From: Spirochaetaceae bacterium
GTDB taxonomy: Bacteria; Spirochaetota; Spirochaetia; SZUA-6; Bin103
NCBI GenBank assembly: GCA_028818385.1
Contig: JAPPNY010000048.1
Location: 1-46,324 of the forward strand
Length of the DNA stretch: 46,324 nt
Direction: 5' to 3'
Shown here piece after piece: positions 23,401 through 33,496 of this stretch (position 1 is its first letter; the number at the start of each line of letters is the position of its first letter). The translations under genes and the position numbers were made by a program. Under the pieces are notes generated by a model. That model searched no databases and was not told where the DNA came from. It was given only the letters and a program-made list of their open reading frames with translations.

Positions 23401-24345
23401 GTGGCCGGCCCGGAAGGCACGTCGCAACCCGACGCAGCGAGCACGCGGCCCGGCGGCAATGGCTCATCCGGGCAGGGCGCCTCCGGGCAGAACGGCGCTT
23501 CCGGCGAGCCCAAGCGCTCCGGCTTGGGCGTCATCGTCCACTCGTTCTTCGTCGTCCCGCTGTTGATCGCGGTGCTGGCGGTGCTGGTGATCGCCGGCGT
23601 CTCCATTCTGTCGTCGGAGCCGGCCGACGCGCTGGACTACCTGAGTGACGTGCGAACGGGCGGCCAGACACGCCGCTGGCAGGCGGCGTTCGACCTGAGC
23701 ACGCTGCTGTTCGACCTGGCCCGCAAGGACCAGGTTCCGCGGGACGAGCGCTTCGTGGACGGGATGAACCTCGCCTTCGCCGAGGCGGAGGGCGACGACC
23801 GGCGCGTGCGGCAATACCTGTCGCAGGCGATGGCCCTGACCGGCGACCGCCGCTTCGTTCCCACCCTGCTCGACGCGCTGGCGACGGAGGACAGCGAGAA
23901 CTCGGCCTCCTTCTACCTGCAGGCGCTCGGCTTCCTGGCCGGGCCGGAGGAACTGCCGGTGTTGCTGCCGTACCTGCAGCACGACTCGGACCGCATTCGG
24001 ACGTCGGCCGTGCGCACGATCGGCGCCATCGGCGACCCGTCCACGGCTCCGGCCCTGGAGCCGTTGCTGTACGACGAGCAGCACAATGCGCGCTGGTTCG
24101 CGGCCATCGCGCTGGCGGCGCTCGGCAGCGACGCCGGCGCGGAGGTGCTCATGCAGATCCTGGACCGGGAGTACTGGGCCGACTTCCCGAATGTTGACGC
24201 GGACGAGCAGAGCGACATAATGGAGGTTGCCGTGAACGTCGCAGTCGGCCTCGGCCGGCCGGAGCTGACCGAGCAGGTACGCGGTCTGTCGACCGGCGAT
24301 ATCGACCCACGGGTGCGCCGGGCAGCGACGGAGGCGCTCCGATGA
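23401..24345 (+). CDS. Membrane-anchored HEAT-repeat protein at the head of the bc operon
   Basis: The 314-aa product starts at GTG 23401. A Gly/Ser-rich disordered N-terminus (about 35 residues) precedes one transmembrane helix (VIVHSFFVVPLLIAVLAVLV), then HEAT/PBS-type helical repeats with QYLSQAMALTGDRRFVPTLL, IRTSAVRTIGAIGDPSTAPA and ARWFAAIALAALGSDAGAEV. HEAT repeats mediate protein-protein contacts. Its place directly before Rieske and cytochrome b suggests an assembly factor or extra subunit of complex III. No ribosome site precedes the GTG. Confidence 0.8.
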   Translation: MAGPEGTSQPDAASTRPGGNGSSGQGASGQNGASGEPKRSGLGVIVHSFFVVPLLIAVLAVLVIAGVSILSSEPADALDYLSDVRTGGQTRRWQAAFDLSTLLFDLARKDQVPRDERFVDGMNLAFAEAEGDDRRVRQYLSQAMALTGDRRFVPTLLDALATEDSENSASFYLQALGFLAGPEELPVLLPYLQHDSDRIRTSAVRTIGAIGDPSTAPALEPLLYDEQHNARWFAAIALAALGSDAGAEVLMQILDREYWADFPNVDADEQSDIMEVAVNVAVGLGRPELTEQVRGLSTGDIDPRVRRAATEALR

Positions 24346-24434
24346 AGGCGCCGGTCCTGGGGCGAGTGGACAGCCAACCGACAGACGTGAAGAATCCGGC
24401 CGTGGACGACGATACAGGGATGAGAAGACGCTGA
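24342..24434 (+). CDS. 30-codon coupled mini-ORF between HEAT and Rieske genes
   Basis: ATG 24342 overlaps the HEAT-gene stop as ATGA, and its TGA (24432-24434) overlaps the Rieske ATG as TGATG, so the ORF tiles the gap exactly. The peptide (MKAPVLGRVDSQPTDVKNPA, then VDDDTGMRRR) is hydrophilic with no recognised family. It may be a coupling device that carries ribosomes from one gene to the next rather than a functional protein. Confidence 0.4.
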   Translation: MKAPVLGRVDSQPTDVKNPAVDDDTGMRRR

Positions 24435-24979
24435 TGGCAAAGACCGGAGACGCCGCCGCAGCCTCGCCCGGCTCCCGGGGGGAGTCCGGGGGCGAGATGA
24501 CGCGGCGTTCGTTCCTGTCCACGCTCGCCGTGGCGTGGATCTCCTTCACCGCGATCGTGCTGGGCTCGGTGCTGGGTCTGGTGCGCTTCCTGTTCCCGAA
24601 CGTGCTGTTCGAGCCGCCGCAGTCCTTTCGCGCCGGCTTCGTGGACGAGTACACGGTGGGCGAGGTTTCCACCCGTTGGAAGGACCAGTTCGGCGTCTGG
24701 ATCATCCGCGAAGAGGAGCAGGTGTACGCGCTGTCGACTGTGTGCACGCACCTGGGCTGCACGCCGAACTGGCTGGAGGCGGACCGCAAGTTCAAGTGCC
24801 CGTGCCACGGCAGCGGCTTCCGTATCACCGGCATCAACTTCGAGGGGCCGGCCCCGCGCCCGCTGGAGCGGTACAGCATCTCGCTGGGCGACGACGGCCA
24901 GATCGTGGTCGACAAGACCAAGAAGTACCAGTGGGAGAAGGGCGAGTGGAGCGACCCGTCGTCGTTCCTCGCCGTCTGA
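24434..24979 (+). CDS. qcrA: Rieske iron-sulfur protein of the bc complex
   Basis: The 181-aa protein has a twin-arginine type N-terminus (MTRRSFLSTLAVAWISFTAI) serving as membrane anchor, then the Rieske fold with the 2Fe-2S ligand boxes CTHLGC and CPCHGSGF. The two boxes supply the Cys and His ligands and the disulfide pair. It accepts electrons from quinol at the outer face and passes them to cytochrome c. It is second in the operon HEAT-Rieske-cytb-cytb-cytc. Confidence 0.97.
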   Translation: MAKTGDAAAASPGSRGESGGEMTRRSFLSTLAVAWISFTAIVLGSVLGLVRFLFPNVLFEPPQSFRAGFVDEYTVGEVSTRWKDQFGVWIIREEEQVYALSTVCTHLGCTPNWLEADRKFKCPCHGSGFRITGINFEGPAPRPLERYSISLGDDGQIVVDKTKKYQWEKGEWSDPSSFLAV

Positions 24980-24999
24980 CGAGGCACGGAGTCACCTGA

Positions 25000-25827
<828 letters not shown>

Positions 25828-25859
25828 GATCTGCAGGGAACACGGCAGGTAGGCAGAAC

Positions 25860-26960
25860 GTGCGCGCCATCATCGACCGGATCTCCGATCCGGCAATCCT
25901 GTTCACGATCACCCTCGTGCTGACCATGGTGGTGTTTCCGCCCACCAGAGGGCTCCGCAAGCTGCACGACACGCTGCGGGTCGATCGCCTGTGGACCAAC
26001 GCCGGCGGCGTGGTGATGCTGCTGATCCTGCTGGCGTTCTTCGGACTGGGGCTCTTCGATCCCGACTTCCGCTCCATCGCCACCAAGCCGGACAACATTC
26101 CGATCACCGCCCTGATGTTCGTGGTGGTGTTCTTCCTCTGGTTCGCGATGAAACAGGCGCGTGCCAACGACGAGCGCATCGCCGCCGGCAAGAAACCGGC
26201 GGAGGCGGAAGGCGGCAAGGTGCTCGTGTGGCCGGACCTGGTCTACATCGAGTTCATCTCGCTGATCCTGATCAGCGTGCTGCTGATCGTCTGGTCGATC
26301 GGGCTGAAGGCGCCGCTGGAGGAGCCGGCCAACCCCACCGTATCGCCCAATCCGTCCAAGGCGCCGTGGTACTTCCTGGGCCTGCAGGAGATGCTGGTCT
26401 ACTTCGACCCCTGGATCGCTGGCGTGGTGTTCCCGACCTTGATCATCGTCGGGCTGATGGCCATCCCCTACCTGGACGAGCGGCAAGGCGGGCAGGGCTA
26501 CTACAGCTACGCCGAGCGCGGCCGCATCATGAGCCTGTTCATGTTCGGCTGGCTGGCGCTGTGGGTGTTCCTGATCTACACCGGGACCTTCCTGCGCGGC
26601 CCCAACTGGAACTTCTTCGGCCCGTTCGAGACCTGGGACGTCAACAAGCGGGTGGTGCTCAACAACATCAACCTGTCGGAGATCATCTGGGTCCGGCTGC
26701 TGGGCACCGGCCTGCCGCGCGCGGCGATCGTCCGCGAGGCGTTCGGGTTCGCGATCGTCCTCGGCTACTTCCTGATCCTGCCCGGACTGCTGTCGAAGAC
26801 GGTGTTCAAGGACCTGTACGAGCGGCTCGGCCGCGCCAAGTACGGGGTGCTGATCATCCTGTTCCTCTCCATGCTGTCGCTGCCGCTGAAGATGTATTCG
26901 CGGTGGCTGTTCAACCTCAAGTACGTGATCTCGATTCCCGAGGTCTTCTTCAACATTTAG
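25860..26960 (+). CDS. Cytochrome b C-terminal half (subunit-IV-like), extended
   Basis: The 366-aa membrane protein starts at GTG 25860 and completes the split cytochrome b. It has about eight helices, more than the usual three of subunit IV. SPNPSKAPWYFLGLQEMLVY contains the conserved PEWY-type quinol-site region, here as KAPWYF, as in b6f-like and alternative complexes. The N-terminal helices and the C-terminal helices (YEYLGR-like KYGVLIILFLSMLSLPLKMY) are additional. It is placed between cytochrome b and the multihaem cytochrome. Confidence 0.85.
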   Translation: MRAIIDRISDPAILFTITLVLTMVVFPPTRGLRKLHDTLRVDRLWTNAGGVVMLLILLAFFGLGLFDPDFRSIATKPDNIPITALMFVVVFFLWFAMKQARANDERIAAGKKPAEAEGGKVLVWPDLVYIEFISLILISVLLIVWSIGLKAPLEEPANPTVSPNPSKAPWYFLGLQEMLVYFDPWIAGVVFPTLIIVGLMAIPYLDERQGGQGYYSYAERGRIMSLFMFGWLALWVFLIYTGTFLRGPNWNFFGPFETWDVNKRVVLNNINLSEIIWVRLLGTGLPRAAIVREAFGFAIVLGYFLILPGLLSKTVFKDLYERLGRAKYGVLIILFLSMLSLPLKMYSRWLFNLKYVISIPEVFFNI

Positions 26961-26984
26961 GTGCGGCAGTGAAGGCGTTTGCGG

Positions 26985-29873
26985 ATGGCTGATAGAGACC
27001 AGGAGAGACACTACAAGCCGGCGGGGCTGAACCGCTGGTTCGCGATCAGCTCCATCCTGCTGCTGGCCGCGATCGTCGGCGTCTTCCTGGAGGACTTCAA
27101 TCGCGAATGGAAGCGCTACCAGCGCGAGTTCCGAGACATCGACCGGCAGATCACGCGCGGCGCCTGGGAGACGGAGCTCGCGCGGCTGGAGGGCGAGTCG
27201 CAGTACCAGCAGGCGGTCGCCGCGGTGGACGCCGCACGGACGCGGCAGGACGAGCTGCAGGGCGACATCCGCGCCGCCGAGCGCGAGGTGCGCCGGGCCG
27301 ATACCGAGTTCCAGGGGATCAACCAGCGCTACCTCACCGACAAGGCCCGCTACGAGGAGGCGCTGTACAAGTTCGAGCAGGCGCAGGCGGGCGTGGGCGG
27401 CAACGTGGACCGCGAGCGCGCTCGCAAGGAGCGGCTGCTCGTGCAGTACGAGGAGTCGGGTGTCGAGCACGAGGCGGCGACGCTGATGCTGGAGGGCGTG
27501 CAGGCGCAGCTCGCCGGCTACCGGGAAGAGCTGCGCCAGGCCGAGCGCGCCGTCACCGGCCTGCAGCGCGACGCGGACGTCCTGGTCGGCAAGCTGGAGC
27601 GCATCGACCCGCAGGCGATGGACTTCTGGAACCGGCTGGGCGCCGGCGTCCGCGACCTGCCGATCATCGACTTGGCGCAGCCGTCGCTGAAGATCGAGCA
27701 GATCGTGCTGAGCGACATCCGCGAGGATCTCAACTTCGAGATGGTGCCGCGCGTGGACCGCTGCGTGACCTGCCACCAGGGCGTGTCGCGGGCGGACCTG
27801 GCGGAGGCTCCCAACCCCCACCGCACCCACCCGCGCCTCGACCTGTTCCTGGCCAGCGACTCGCCGCATCCGCTGGAGGAGTTCGGGTGCACGAGCTGTC
27901 ACGGCGGGCGCGGGCGCGCCACCGACTTCTACGGCAGCGTGCACACCCCGGACGGCAAGGCGCAGCAGGTCGCGTGGCAGTCCGACCTGGGCTGGCGGGA
28001 GTTCCACCTGTGGGAGGAGCCCATGCACCCCGCGCGCTACGCGGAGGCGGGCTGCTTCCAGTGCCACGCCGGACAGACCACGGTGAAGGGCGCTGAGAAG
28101 CTCAGCTTCGGGCTCTCCCTGATCGAGCGCGCCGGCTGCTACGGCTGCCACGAGATCGACTCCTATGAGGGACTCAGCCCGCGCGGCCCGTCGCTGGCGC
28201 GCGTCAAGGACAAGCTGACTCCGGACTGGGCGTTCCGCTGGATCCAGGATCCCAAGGCGTTCCGCGCCAACGCGTGGATGCCGGCCTTCTTCGGCCAGCC
28301 CAACAACAGCACCCCCGAGCTGACCGCGCGCACCGAGCAGGAAATTCACGCGATGGTCAGCTACCTGTGGGACCACGCAGACGGCTACGAGATGGAGCCG
28401 CTGCCGGCCGGCGGCGACGCGGCGCGCGGCGAGGAGCTGGTCGCGTCGGTCGGCTGCATGGCCTGCCACCAGCTCCCGGACAGCCAGGAGCCGGCCGCGA
28501 ATCAAGACGCGCTGCGGCGCCAGTTCGGCCCCAACTTCGCCGGCATCGGCTCCAAGACCACGCCGCGGTGGATCTACAACTGGCTGCGCAATCCCGAGAG
28601 CTACCATGCCGGGACGCGCATGCCCGACATGCGCCTGACCGAGCAGGAGGCGGCCGATGTCACCGCCTACCTGGTCACCTTCCAGAACGACGCGTACGGG
28701 CCGCCCCCCGCCGTGAACGAGGAGTTGGTCGGCGAGATCGTGGTCGGCTTCCTGGGCAAGACCGCGCCGCCCAGCGTGGCCCGCGACCAGGCGGCCGCCA
28801 TGGACATCGGCGAACAGCTCAACTACGCCGGCGAGCGTCTGATCCGCCAGTACGGCTGCTTCGGCTGCCACGAGATCCCCGGGTTCGAGACGGCGAAGCC
28901 GATCGGCACCGAGCTGACGGCGATCGGCCACAAGCCGCTGCACCAGTTCGACTTCGGCTTCCTGCACATCGAGCACACCCGCTACGACTGGTGGACGCAG
29001 AAGATGAAGGACCCGCGCTCCTTCGACGAGCACAAGGAGCTCCCGCCGGACCTGCTGCTGCGTATGCCGAACTACGGCTTCACGGATCAGCAGGTGGAGG
29101 CGGTGGTCACCGTGCTGGCCGGCTTCGTGGAGCCTGACGAGGACCTGACCAAGATTGTGCCGCGCACGCCGGAGCGGCTGGCGATCGAGCGCGGCCAGCA
29201 GCTCGTGCGGACCAACAACTGCCAGGCGTGCCACATCATCGAGGGCGAGGGCGGCTCCATCGCGCCGACGGTCACCGACTGGCTGGTGCGCTTCCGCGGC
29301 CAGGGAGCCGCGGCGGCTGAGGCGGCCACCGTCGGCTTCGCGCCGCCCAACCTGGTCGGCGAGGGCGCCAAGGTGCAGACCGACTGGCTGTTCGCGTTCC
29401 TGCACGAGCCGTCGGAGATCCGCCCGTGGCTGGCGGCGCGCATGCCCACCTTCGGCTTCAGCGCGAGCGAGATCAACGACCTGGCGCGCTACTTCAGCGC
29501 CCTCGACGGACAGGAGTTCCCGTTCGTGGAGCGGGTCGAGCCGGCGCTCACCGCCGAGGAGCTTCAGGCGGCGGAGAAGCTGTGGTCCACCGACTACTTC
29601 AACTGCACCACCTGCCACATCCAGGGAGGCGAGACGCCGCCGGGCACGCCCGACCGCTGGGCGCCCGACTTCGCGCTGGCCGCGGAGAGGCTCAAGCCGC
29701 AGTGGATCATCGACTGGATCGCCGATCCGCAGACGCTGCTGCCCGGCACCAGGATGCCGACCTTCTATCCGCAGGCCACGCCGCGCGACATTCTGGGCGG
29801 CGACGCCGACCACCAGATCCGGGTGCTGCGCGACTACATCCTGACCATCGGCCTGGCTGCCGCGGACAACTAG
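26985..29873 (+). CDS. Octahaem c-type cytochrome with N-terminal membrane anchor and coiled coil
   Basis: About 962 aa from ATG 26985 (a TTG six bases earlier is possible). A transmembrane anchor at about residues 19-36 is followed by a long charged coiled coil (about 40-210) and then eight CXXCH haem sites at residues 260, 302, 357, 385, 491, 625, 746 and 874. The last four sit in mono-haem cytochrome-c-like modules, each followed by a TRMPxF-type Met-ligand region. It replaces cytochrome c1 in the operon and should carry electrons from Rieske toward the oxidase in the periplasm. Its size, haem number and coiled coil are unusual for complex III. Confidence 0.93.
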   Translation: MADRDQERHYKPAGLNRWFAISSILLLAAIVGVFLEDFNREWKRYQREFRDIDRQITRGAWETELARLEGESQYQQAVAAVDAARTRQDELQGDIRAAEREVRRADTEFQGINQRYLTDKARYEEALYKFEQAQAGVGGNVDRERARKERLLVQYEESGVEHEAATLMLEGVQAQLAGYREELRQAERAVTGLQRDADVLVGKLERIDPQAMDFWNRLGAGVRDLPIIDLAQPSLKIEQIVLSDIREDLNFEMVPRVDRCVTCHQGVSRADLAEAPNPHRTHPRLDLFLASDSPHPLEEFGCTSCHGGRGRATDFYGSVHTPDGKAQQVAWQSDLGWREFHLWEEPMHPARYAEAGCFQCHAGQTTVKGAEKLSFGLSLIERAGCYGCHEIDSYEGLSPRGPSLARVKDKLTPDWAFRWIQDPKAFRANAWMPAFFGQPNNSTPELTARTEQEIHAMVSYLWDHADGYEMEPLPAGGDAARGEELVASVGCMACHQLPDSQEPAANQDALRRQFGPNFAGIGSKTTPRWIYNWLRNPESYHAGTRMPDMRLTEQEAADVTAYLVTFQNDAYGPPPAVNEELVGEIVVGFLGKTAPPSVARDQAAAMDIGEQLNYAGERLIRQYGCFGCHEIPGFETAKPIGTELTAIGHKPLHQFDFGFLHIEHTRYDWWTQKMKDPRSFDEHKELPPDLLLRMPNYGFTDQQVEAVVTVLAGFVEPDEDLTKIVPRTPERLAIERGQQLVRTNNCQACHIIEGEGGSIAPTVTDWLVRFRGQGAAAAEAATVGFAPPNLVGEGAKVQTDWLFAFLHEPSEIRPWLAARMPTFGFSASEINDLARYFSALDGQEFPFVERVEPALTAEELQAAEKLWSTDYFNCTTCHIQGGETPPGTPDRWAPDFALAAERLKPQWIIDWIADPQTLLPGTRMPTFYPQATPRDILGGDADHQIRVLRDYILTIGLAAADN

Positions 29874-29990
29874 CGCCCCAAGACCGTCGCCCGTGGCTCC
29901 GCTCTTGGCCCATCCCACCGTTCCCTATGACGCCGCCGGGCCGGCCGCCGGCGCGGCCAGCCCGGCACCCTCATAGGAGACAGGCGGCGC

Positions 29991-30794
29991 ATGCTGCTTC
30001 GCCTGTCCGCGTCCGTCTTCCTGTCGTTCGGCGGCCTGTATCCGCTGTGGCTGTGGGTCAACCGGCGCGACGGGATCGACCACGGCTTCACGCGCTTCAA
30101 CCTGGGCATGGCCGCGGTCGTGCTGGGCCTGGGCGTGCTGCTGATCACCCTGGTCCCGGGGCAGGGCCCCCCGGGCGGCGGCACGGCACGGCCGTGGCTG
30201 GCGCTGGTCTGGCTGGGCGTCGCCATGGCCGCGACCGCCTACGCGTGGCAGCGCCGGCCCTGGGCGATCGCGGCGTGCGCGGTGCCGCCGGCGGTAGGCG
30301 TCTTCGTGCTGGTCGACGGCCTTGCCGGCACGCCGGCCGCGGCCTCCGGGGTGCTGGCGGCCGCGGCCGCGGCCACGCGGGTCGGCGGGGTGGGGCGTGG
30401 GGGGGGGATGTTCACGCTGGTGGTAGGGCCCCACTACCTGAACGCCGAGAAGATGCCGACCCGCTTCCTGGGCAAGGCGATCGCCGTGTACGCAGCCGTC
30501 CTGTCGGTCCGCCTGGTCTGGGACACGGTGGTGATCGCCGCGGGCAGCGTCACGGTCGGCGGCTTCGAGCGCCCGGTGCTGGACTTCGCCCTGAGCCTCG
30601 ACGGCATGTTCGTCTGGATCGCGTTGTTCTTCGGGACGGTGGTGCCGCTGGTGATCTGCTTCCTGGCAGGGGCGGCGGTACGCGCCAAGTCCACGCAGGC
30701 GGCCACCGGACTGCTGTACGTGGCGGTGAGCGCCGCCATCATCGGCGAGGCCAGCTACCGCTTCGACCTGCTGTCCTACGGCCTGGCGCTGTGA
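29991..30794 (+). CDS. Polytopic membrane protein in the respiratory cluster, unknown
   Basis: The 267-aa protein has about seven hydrophobic spans (for example LNLGMAAVVLGLGVLLITLV and PLVICFLAGAAVRAKSTQAA). No family is assigned; MFTLVVGPHYLNAEKMPTRF faintly recalls the GHWYL motif of another membrane family. It follows the octahaem cytochrome by 117 bp and overlaps the next gene, so a role in the bc complex or its assembly is likely. A nine-G run at 30399-30407 lies inside the gene and is prone to slippage. Confidence 0.65.
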   Translation: MLLRLSASVFLSFGGLYPLWLWVNRRDGIDHGFTRFNLGMAAVVLGLGVLLITLVPGQGPPGGGTARPWLALVWLGVAMAATAYAWQRRPWAIAACAVPPAVGVFVLVDGLAGTPAAASGVLAAAAAATRVGGVGRGGGMFTLVVGPHYLNAEKMPTRFLGKAIAVYAAVLSVRLVWDTVVIAAGSVTVGGFERPVLDFALSLDGMFVWIALFFGTVVPLVICFLAGAAVRAKSTQAATGLLYVAVSAAIIGEASYRFDLLSYGLAL

Positions 30795-31261
30795 GCGGTG
30801 AGGAGGGCGCAGGCGAGCTGGCGCTGTCGTGGAGTTGCGCAGCCTGCGGCGAGGCGAACGCGTCGCGGCCGGCCGGCGACGGCGTGGCGTGCGACGCGTG
30901 CGGGACGGCCGTGGCGGTGACCGAGCCGCACCGCCAGCTCCGCCAGTGCGCGGTGTGCTCCTCGACACGCCTCTACCGCCAGCGCGACTTCAACCGCTTC
31001 CTGGGACTGGCCGTGATCGTGGTGGGCGCGGTGCTGGTGCCGTTCACCTACGGGATCAGCCTGCCGGTGGTGTTCCTGATCGACCTGATCCTGTACCGGC
31101 GCGTGGCGGAGATGGCCGTGTGCTACCTCTGCCGGGCCGAGTACCGGGGCATCGAGGTGCCGAAGCGCATCCTGCCGTTCCGCCATCACCTGGCCGCCGG
31201 CTACGAGAAGCGGCGCGAGCGGTGGCTGGAGCAGACCGGCCAACGCACCGAACCGGACTGA
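30791..31261 (+). CDS. Zinc-ribbon membrane protein
   Basis: GTG 30791 overlaps the preceding stop (GTGA). The 156-aa product has three Cys pairs: CAACGEA with CDACGTA, CAVCSS, and CYLCRAEY, consistent with zinc-ribbon folds, and two helices (FLGLAVIVVGAVLVPFTYGI and LPVVFLIDLILY). Such proteins can act as assembly or metal-handling factors. Co-translation with the membrane protein before it suggests a shared job. No named family. Confidence 0.65.
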   Translation: MSGEEGAGELALSWSCAACGEANASRPAGDGVACDACGTAVAVTEPHRQLRQCAVCSSTRLYRQRDFNRFLGLAVIVVGAVLVPFTYGISLPVVFLIDLILYRRVAEMAVCYLCRAEYRGIEVPKRILPFRHHLAAGYEKRRERWLEQTGQRTEPD

Positions 31262-31266
31262 AGCCC

Positions 31267-32598
31267 GTGCCCGTCCGCCCCGCACCCGTCCGCCCCAACA
31301 TCGTCTTCGTCTTCTCCGACCAGCACCGCGCGCGGACGACCGGCTACGAGGGCGCCGCGGTGCAGACGCCGGCGATGGACCGCTTGGCGGCAGAGGGTGT
31401 GGTGTTCGACACGGCGGTCTCCAGCATTCCCGTCTGCACCCCGTGGCGCGCCGCGCTGCTCACCGGCCAGTACCCGCTCACCAACGGCGTGTTCCTCAAC
31501 GACGTGCGGCTTCCCACCGACCGGCCGACCCTCGGCACGATCCTGCGCGACGCCGGCTACGACACCGCGTACATCGGCAAGTGGCATCTGGACGGCAACC
31601 GCCGCGGCGCGTTCACGCCGCCGGGTCCGCGCCGCCAGGGATTCAGTTTCTGGGCTGCCGCCAACTGCACGCATGACTACCTGCGGTCCTTCTACTACCG
31701 GGACACGCCCGAGCGGCTGTGGTGGGACGGATACGACGCCGCGGCGCAGACCGACATGGCCGTCGACTACATCGCCTCGCGGCCCGCGGACGTGCCGTTC
31801 GCCCTGGTGCTCTCCTGGGGGCCGCCGCACAACCCCTACCGGGACGTGCCTCAGGAGTACCTGGACCGCTACCCTGTCGCGGACGTCGAGGTTCCGGCGA
31901 ATTGCCCGGATCCGGTCCGCGAGGACCTCGCCGGCTACTGTGCGCACGTCGCGGCGCTGGACGAGCAGCTTGCCCGCATCGCCGCCGCCATCGACGCGGC
32001 CGGCCTGCGCGAGGACACCATCCTCGTCTACACCTCCGACCACGGCGACATGCTGGGCTCGCAGGGGATGACCCGCAAGCAGCATCCCTGGGACGAGTCG
32101 ATCCGGGTGCCGTTTCTCCTGCGCTGCCCGGACCAGGCGGGACGCGGCCGCCACCTCCCGTTTCCGTTCGGCGTGGTGGACATTCTGCCGACGCTGCTCG
32201 GCTTGGCCGGGGTGCCGATCCCGGAATCCGTCGAGGGGTGCGACGTGTCGCCGGCCATCCGCGGCGAGCCGTTCGCGGCGCCCGAGCACGCCCTCACCAT
32301 GTGCATCACCCCGTTCGCGGAGTACGTCGGGGCGCCCTGGCGCGGCGTCCGCTCCGCGCGCTACAGCTATGCGCGCTGGCTGGACGGCCAGGGCATCCTG
32401 TACGACACCGCGGCCGACCCCGACCAGCTCGACAACCGGTATGGCAGCCGCTCCCATGCCGCTCTGCAGCGCCATCTGGAGGACGCCATGCAGCAGCTCC
32501 TCGCCGAGCGCGGTGACCGGTTCCTGCCCGCCGCGCACTACGTCGAGCGCCATGGATTCACCGTCGATGAGCGCGGAGCCGTCCCCTTCAGCCTGTGA
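31267..32598 (+). CDS. Type I sulfatase, Cys-type
   Basis: The 443-aa protein starts at GTG 31267. It has the sulfatase metal site NIVFVFSDQH (D18), the formylglycine signature CTPWR with C57, and the downstream YTSDHGDMLGSQGMTRKQHP block. The catalytic Cys requires oxidation to formylglycine by an FGE; the FGE-fold protein at 80-1345 lacks the catalytic cysteines and cannot be assumed to do this. No signal peptide is seen, so it may act on imported sulfated sugar. Only five bases separate it from the zinc-ribbon gene. Substrate unknown. Confidence 0.93.
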   Translation: MPVRPAPVRPNIVFVFSDQHRARTTGYEGAAVQTPAMDRLAAEGVVFDTAVSSIPVCTPWRAALLTGQYPLTNGVFLNDVRLPTDRPTLGTILRDAGYDTAYIGKWHLDGNRRGAFTPPGPRRQGFSFWAAANCTHDYLRSFYYRDTPERLWWDGYDAAAQTDMAVDYIASRPADVPFALVLSWGPPHNPYRDVPQEYLDRYPVADVEVPANCPDPVREDLAGYCAHVAALDEQLARIAAAIDAAGLREDTILVYTSDHGDMLGSQGMTRKQHPWDESIRVPFLLRCPDQAGRGRHLPFPFGVVDILPTLLGLAGVPIPESVEGCDVSPAIRGEPFAAPEHALTMCITPFAEYVGAPWRGVRSARYSYARWLDGQGILYDTAADPDQLDNRYGSRSHAALQRHLEDAMQQLLAERGDRFLPAAHYVERHGFTVDERGAVPFSL

Positions 32599-32623
32599 AG
32601 TGCTACTGAATCGGAGCGCTGCC

Positions 32624-33331
32624 TCAGGTCACATGTGCTGGAAGCAAATGATCAGTGCGGTTGAGGTAGCGGATCTGCCGACGTTGGAGTGTGATCGAGA
32701 TCCGGCTGATGCCGGTGTTCTCATGGGTGAAGCGCTCATACAGCACATCCTGGGGGACGCCCACCAGCGCGCCGACAAGACTGGATCCGAACCCACCATG
32801 CAGTACGGCGCCGACCCGTTGCTCCGCGCCGACGTGGTGTGCTTCCAAGTGAGCTACGAAAGACACCGCGTTGCGGTGGGCGAGTTGCAGCATCGCCCGG
32901 TCTCCCTCCCAGTCGTGGAACCACCATCCGCGGTCGGTGACGTCGGCGGGTAGCACGACGCCGGGAAACATCGCGCTCATTTCCTTCCGGGTCAGTCCGG
33001 GGAGTTGAACTCTGGTGCCGTCGTCGCGCGATTCCCACACGCCGCCCCACTCGTGAAGTCCAACGAACACATGAGAGGAGAGATCGAGCACCGCGCCGAC
33101 GATCTGTGCCGTCTGCAGGGTTCTCAGCATCGGCCCGCAGTAGAGCTTGGTGACGCCCTCCTCCCTGAGCGCCTCGCCGGCCTGGCGCGCCTGCAGCTCG
33201 CCGAGATCTGTCAGCGGCGGGTCAGCCATGCGCGGCGCGACCGCCGCGGGCGTAGTGTCCGGATGCTCGGCCAGTACCTGCTCTCTCAGGTTGTTGGCCG
33301 ACTGCCCGTGCCTGATGAGGTACAGTTCCAT
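32624..33331 (-). CDS. Histidine phosphatase (phosphoglycerate-mutase-like) family protein
   Basis: The 235-aa protein carries the RHG motif YLIRHGQSANN with phospho-acceptor His8, a second acid region (CGPMLRTLQTA) and the late VLHGGFGSS histidine. Members dephosphorylate small metabolites or proteins; substrate cannot be called. It is convergent with the sulfatase and divergent from the cupredoxin lipoprotein. Confidence 0.9.
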   Translation of the reverse strand: MELYLIRHGQSANNLREQVLAEHPDTTPAAVAPRMADPPLTDLGELQARQAGEALREEGVTKLYCGPMLRTLQTAQIVGAVLDLSSHVFVGLHEWGGVWESRDDGTRVQLPGLTRKEMSAMFPGVVLPADVTDRGWWFHDWEGDRAMLQLAHRNAVSFVAHLEAHHVGAEQRVGAVLHGGFGSSLVGALVGVPQDVLYERFTHENTGISRISITLQRRQIRYLNRTDHLLPAHVT

Positions 33332-33496
33332 GTCGGTGGACGCAGGATAGTTCTCCTGGAGAGCCTATGCCAGCCGCATCTCGAGAGCGCTGGCTCTGTT
33401 GCCCCGGACCTACTGCGTCAAGTTGACAGATCGGCCGCAACCTGCGACCGTAAGCGAGAGCCTGTCACGGCTCCCACTTCCTCCGGAGGACCCTAC

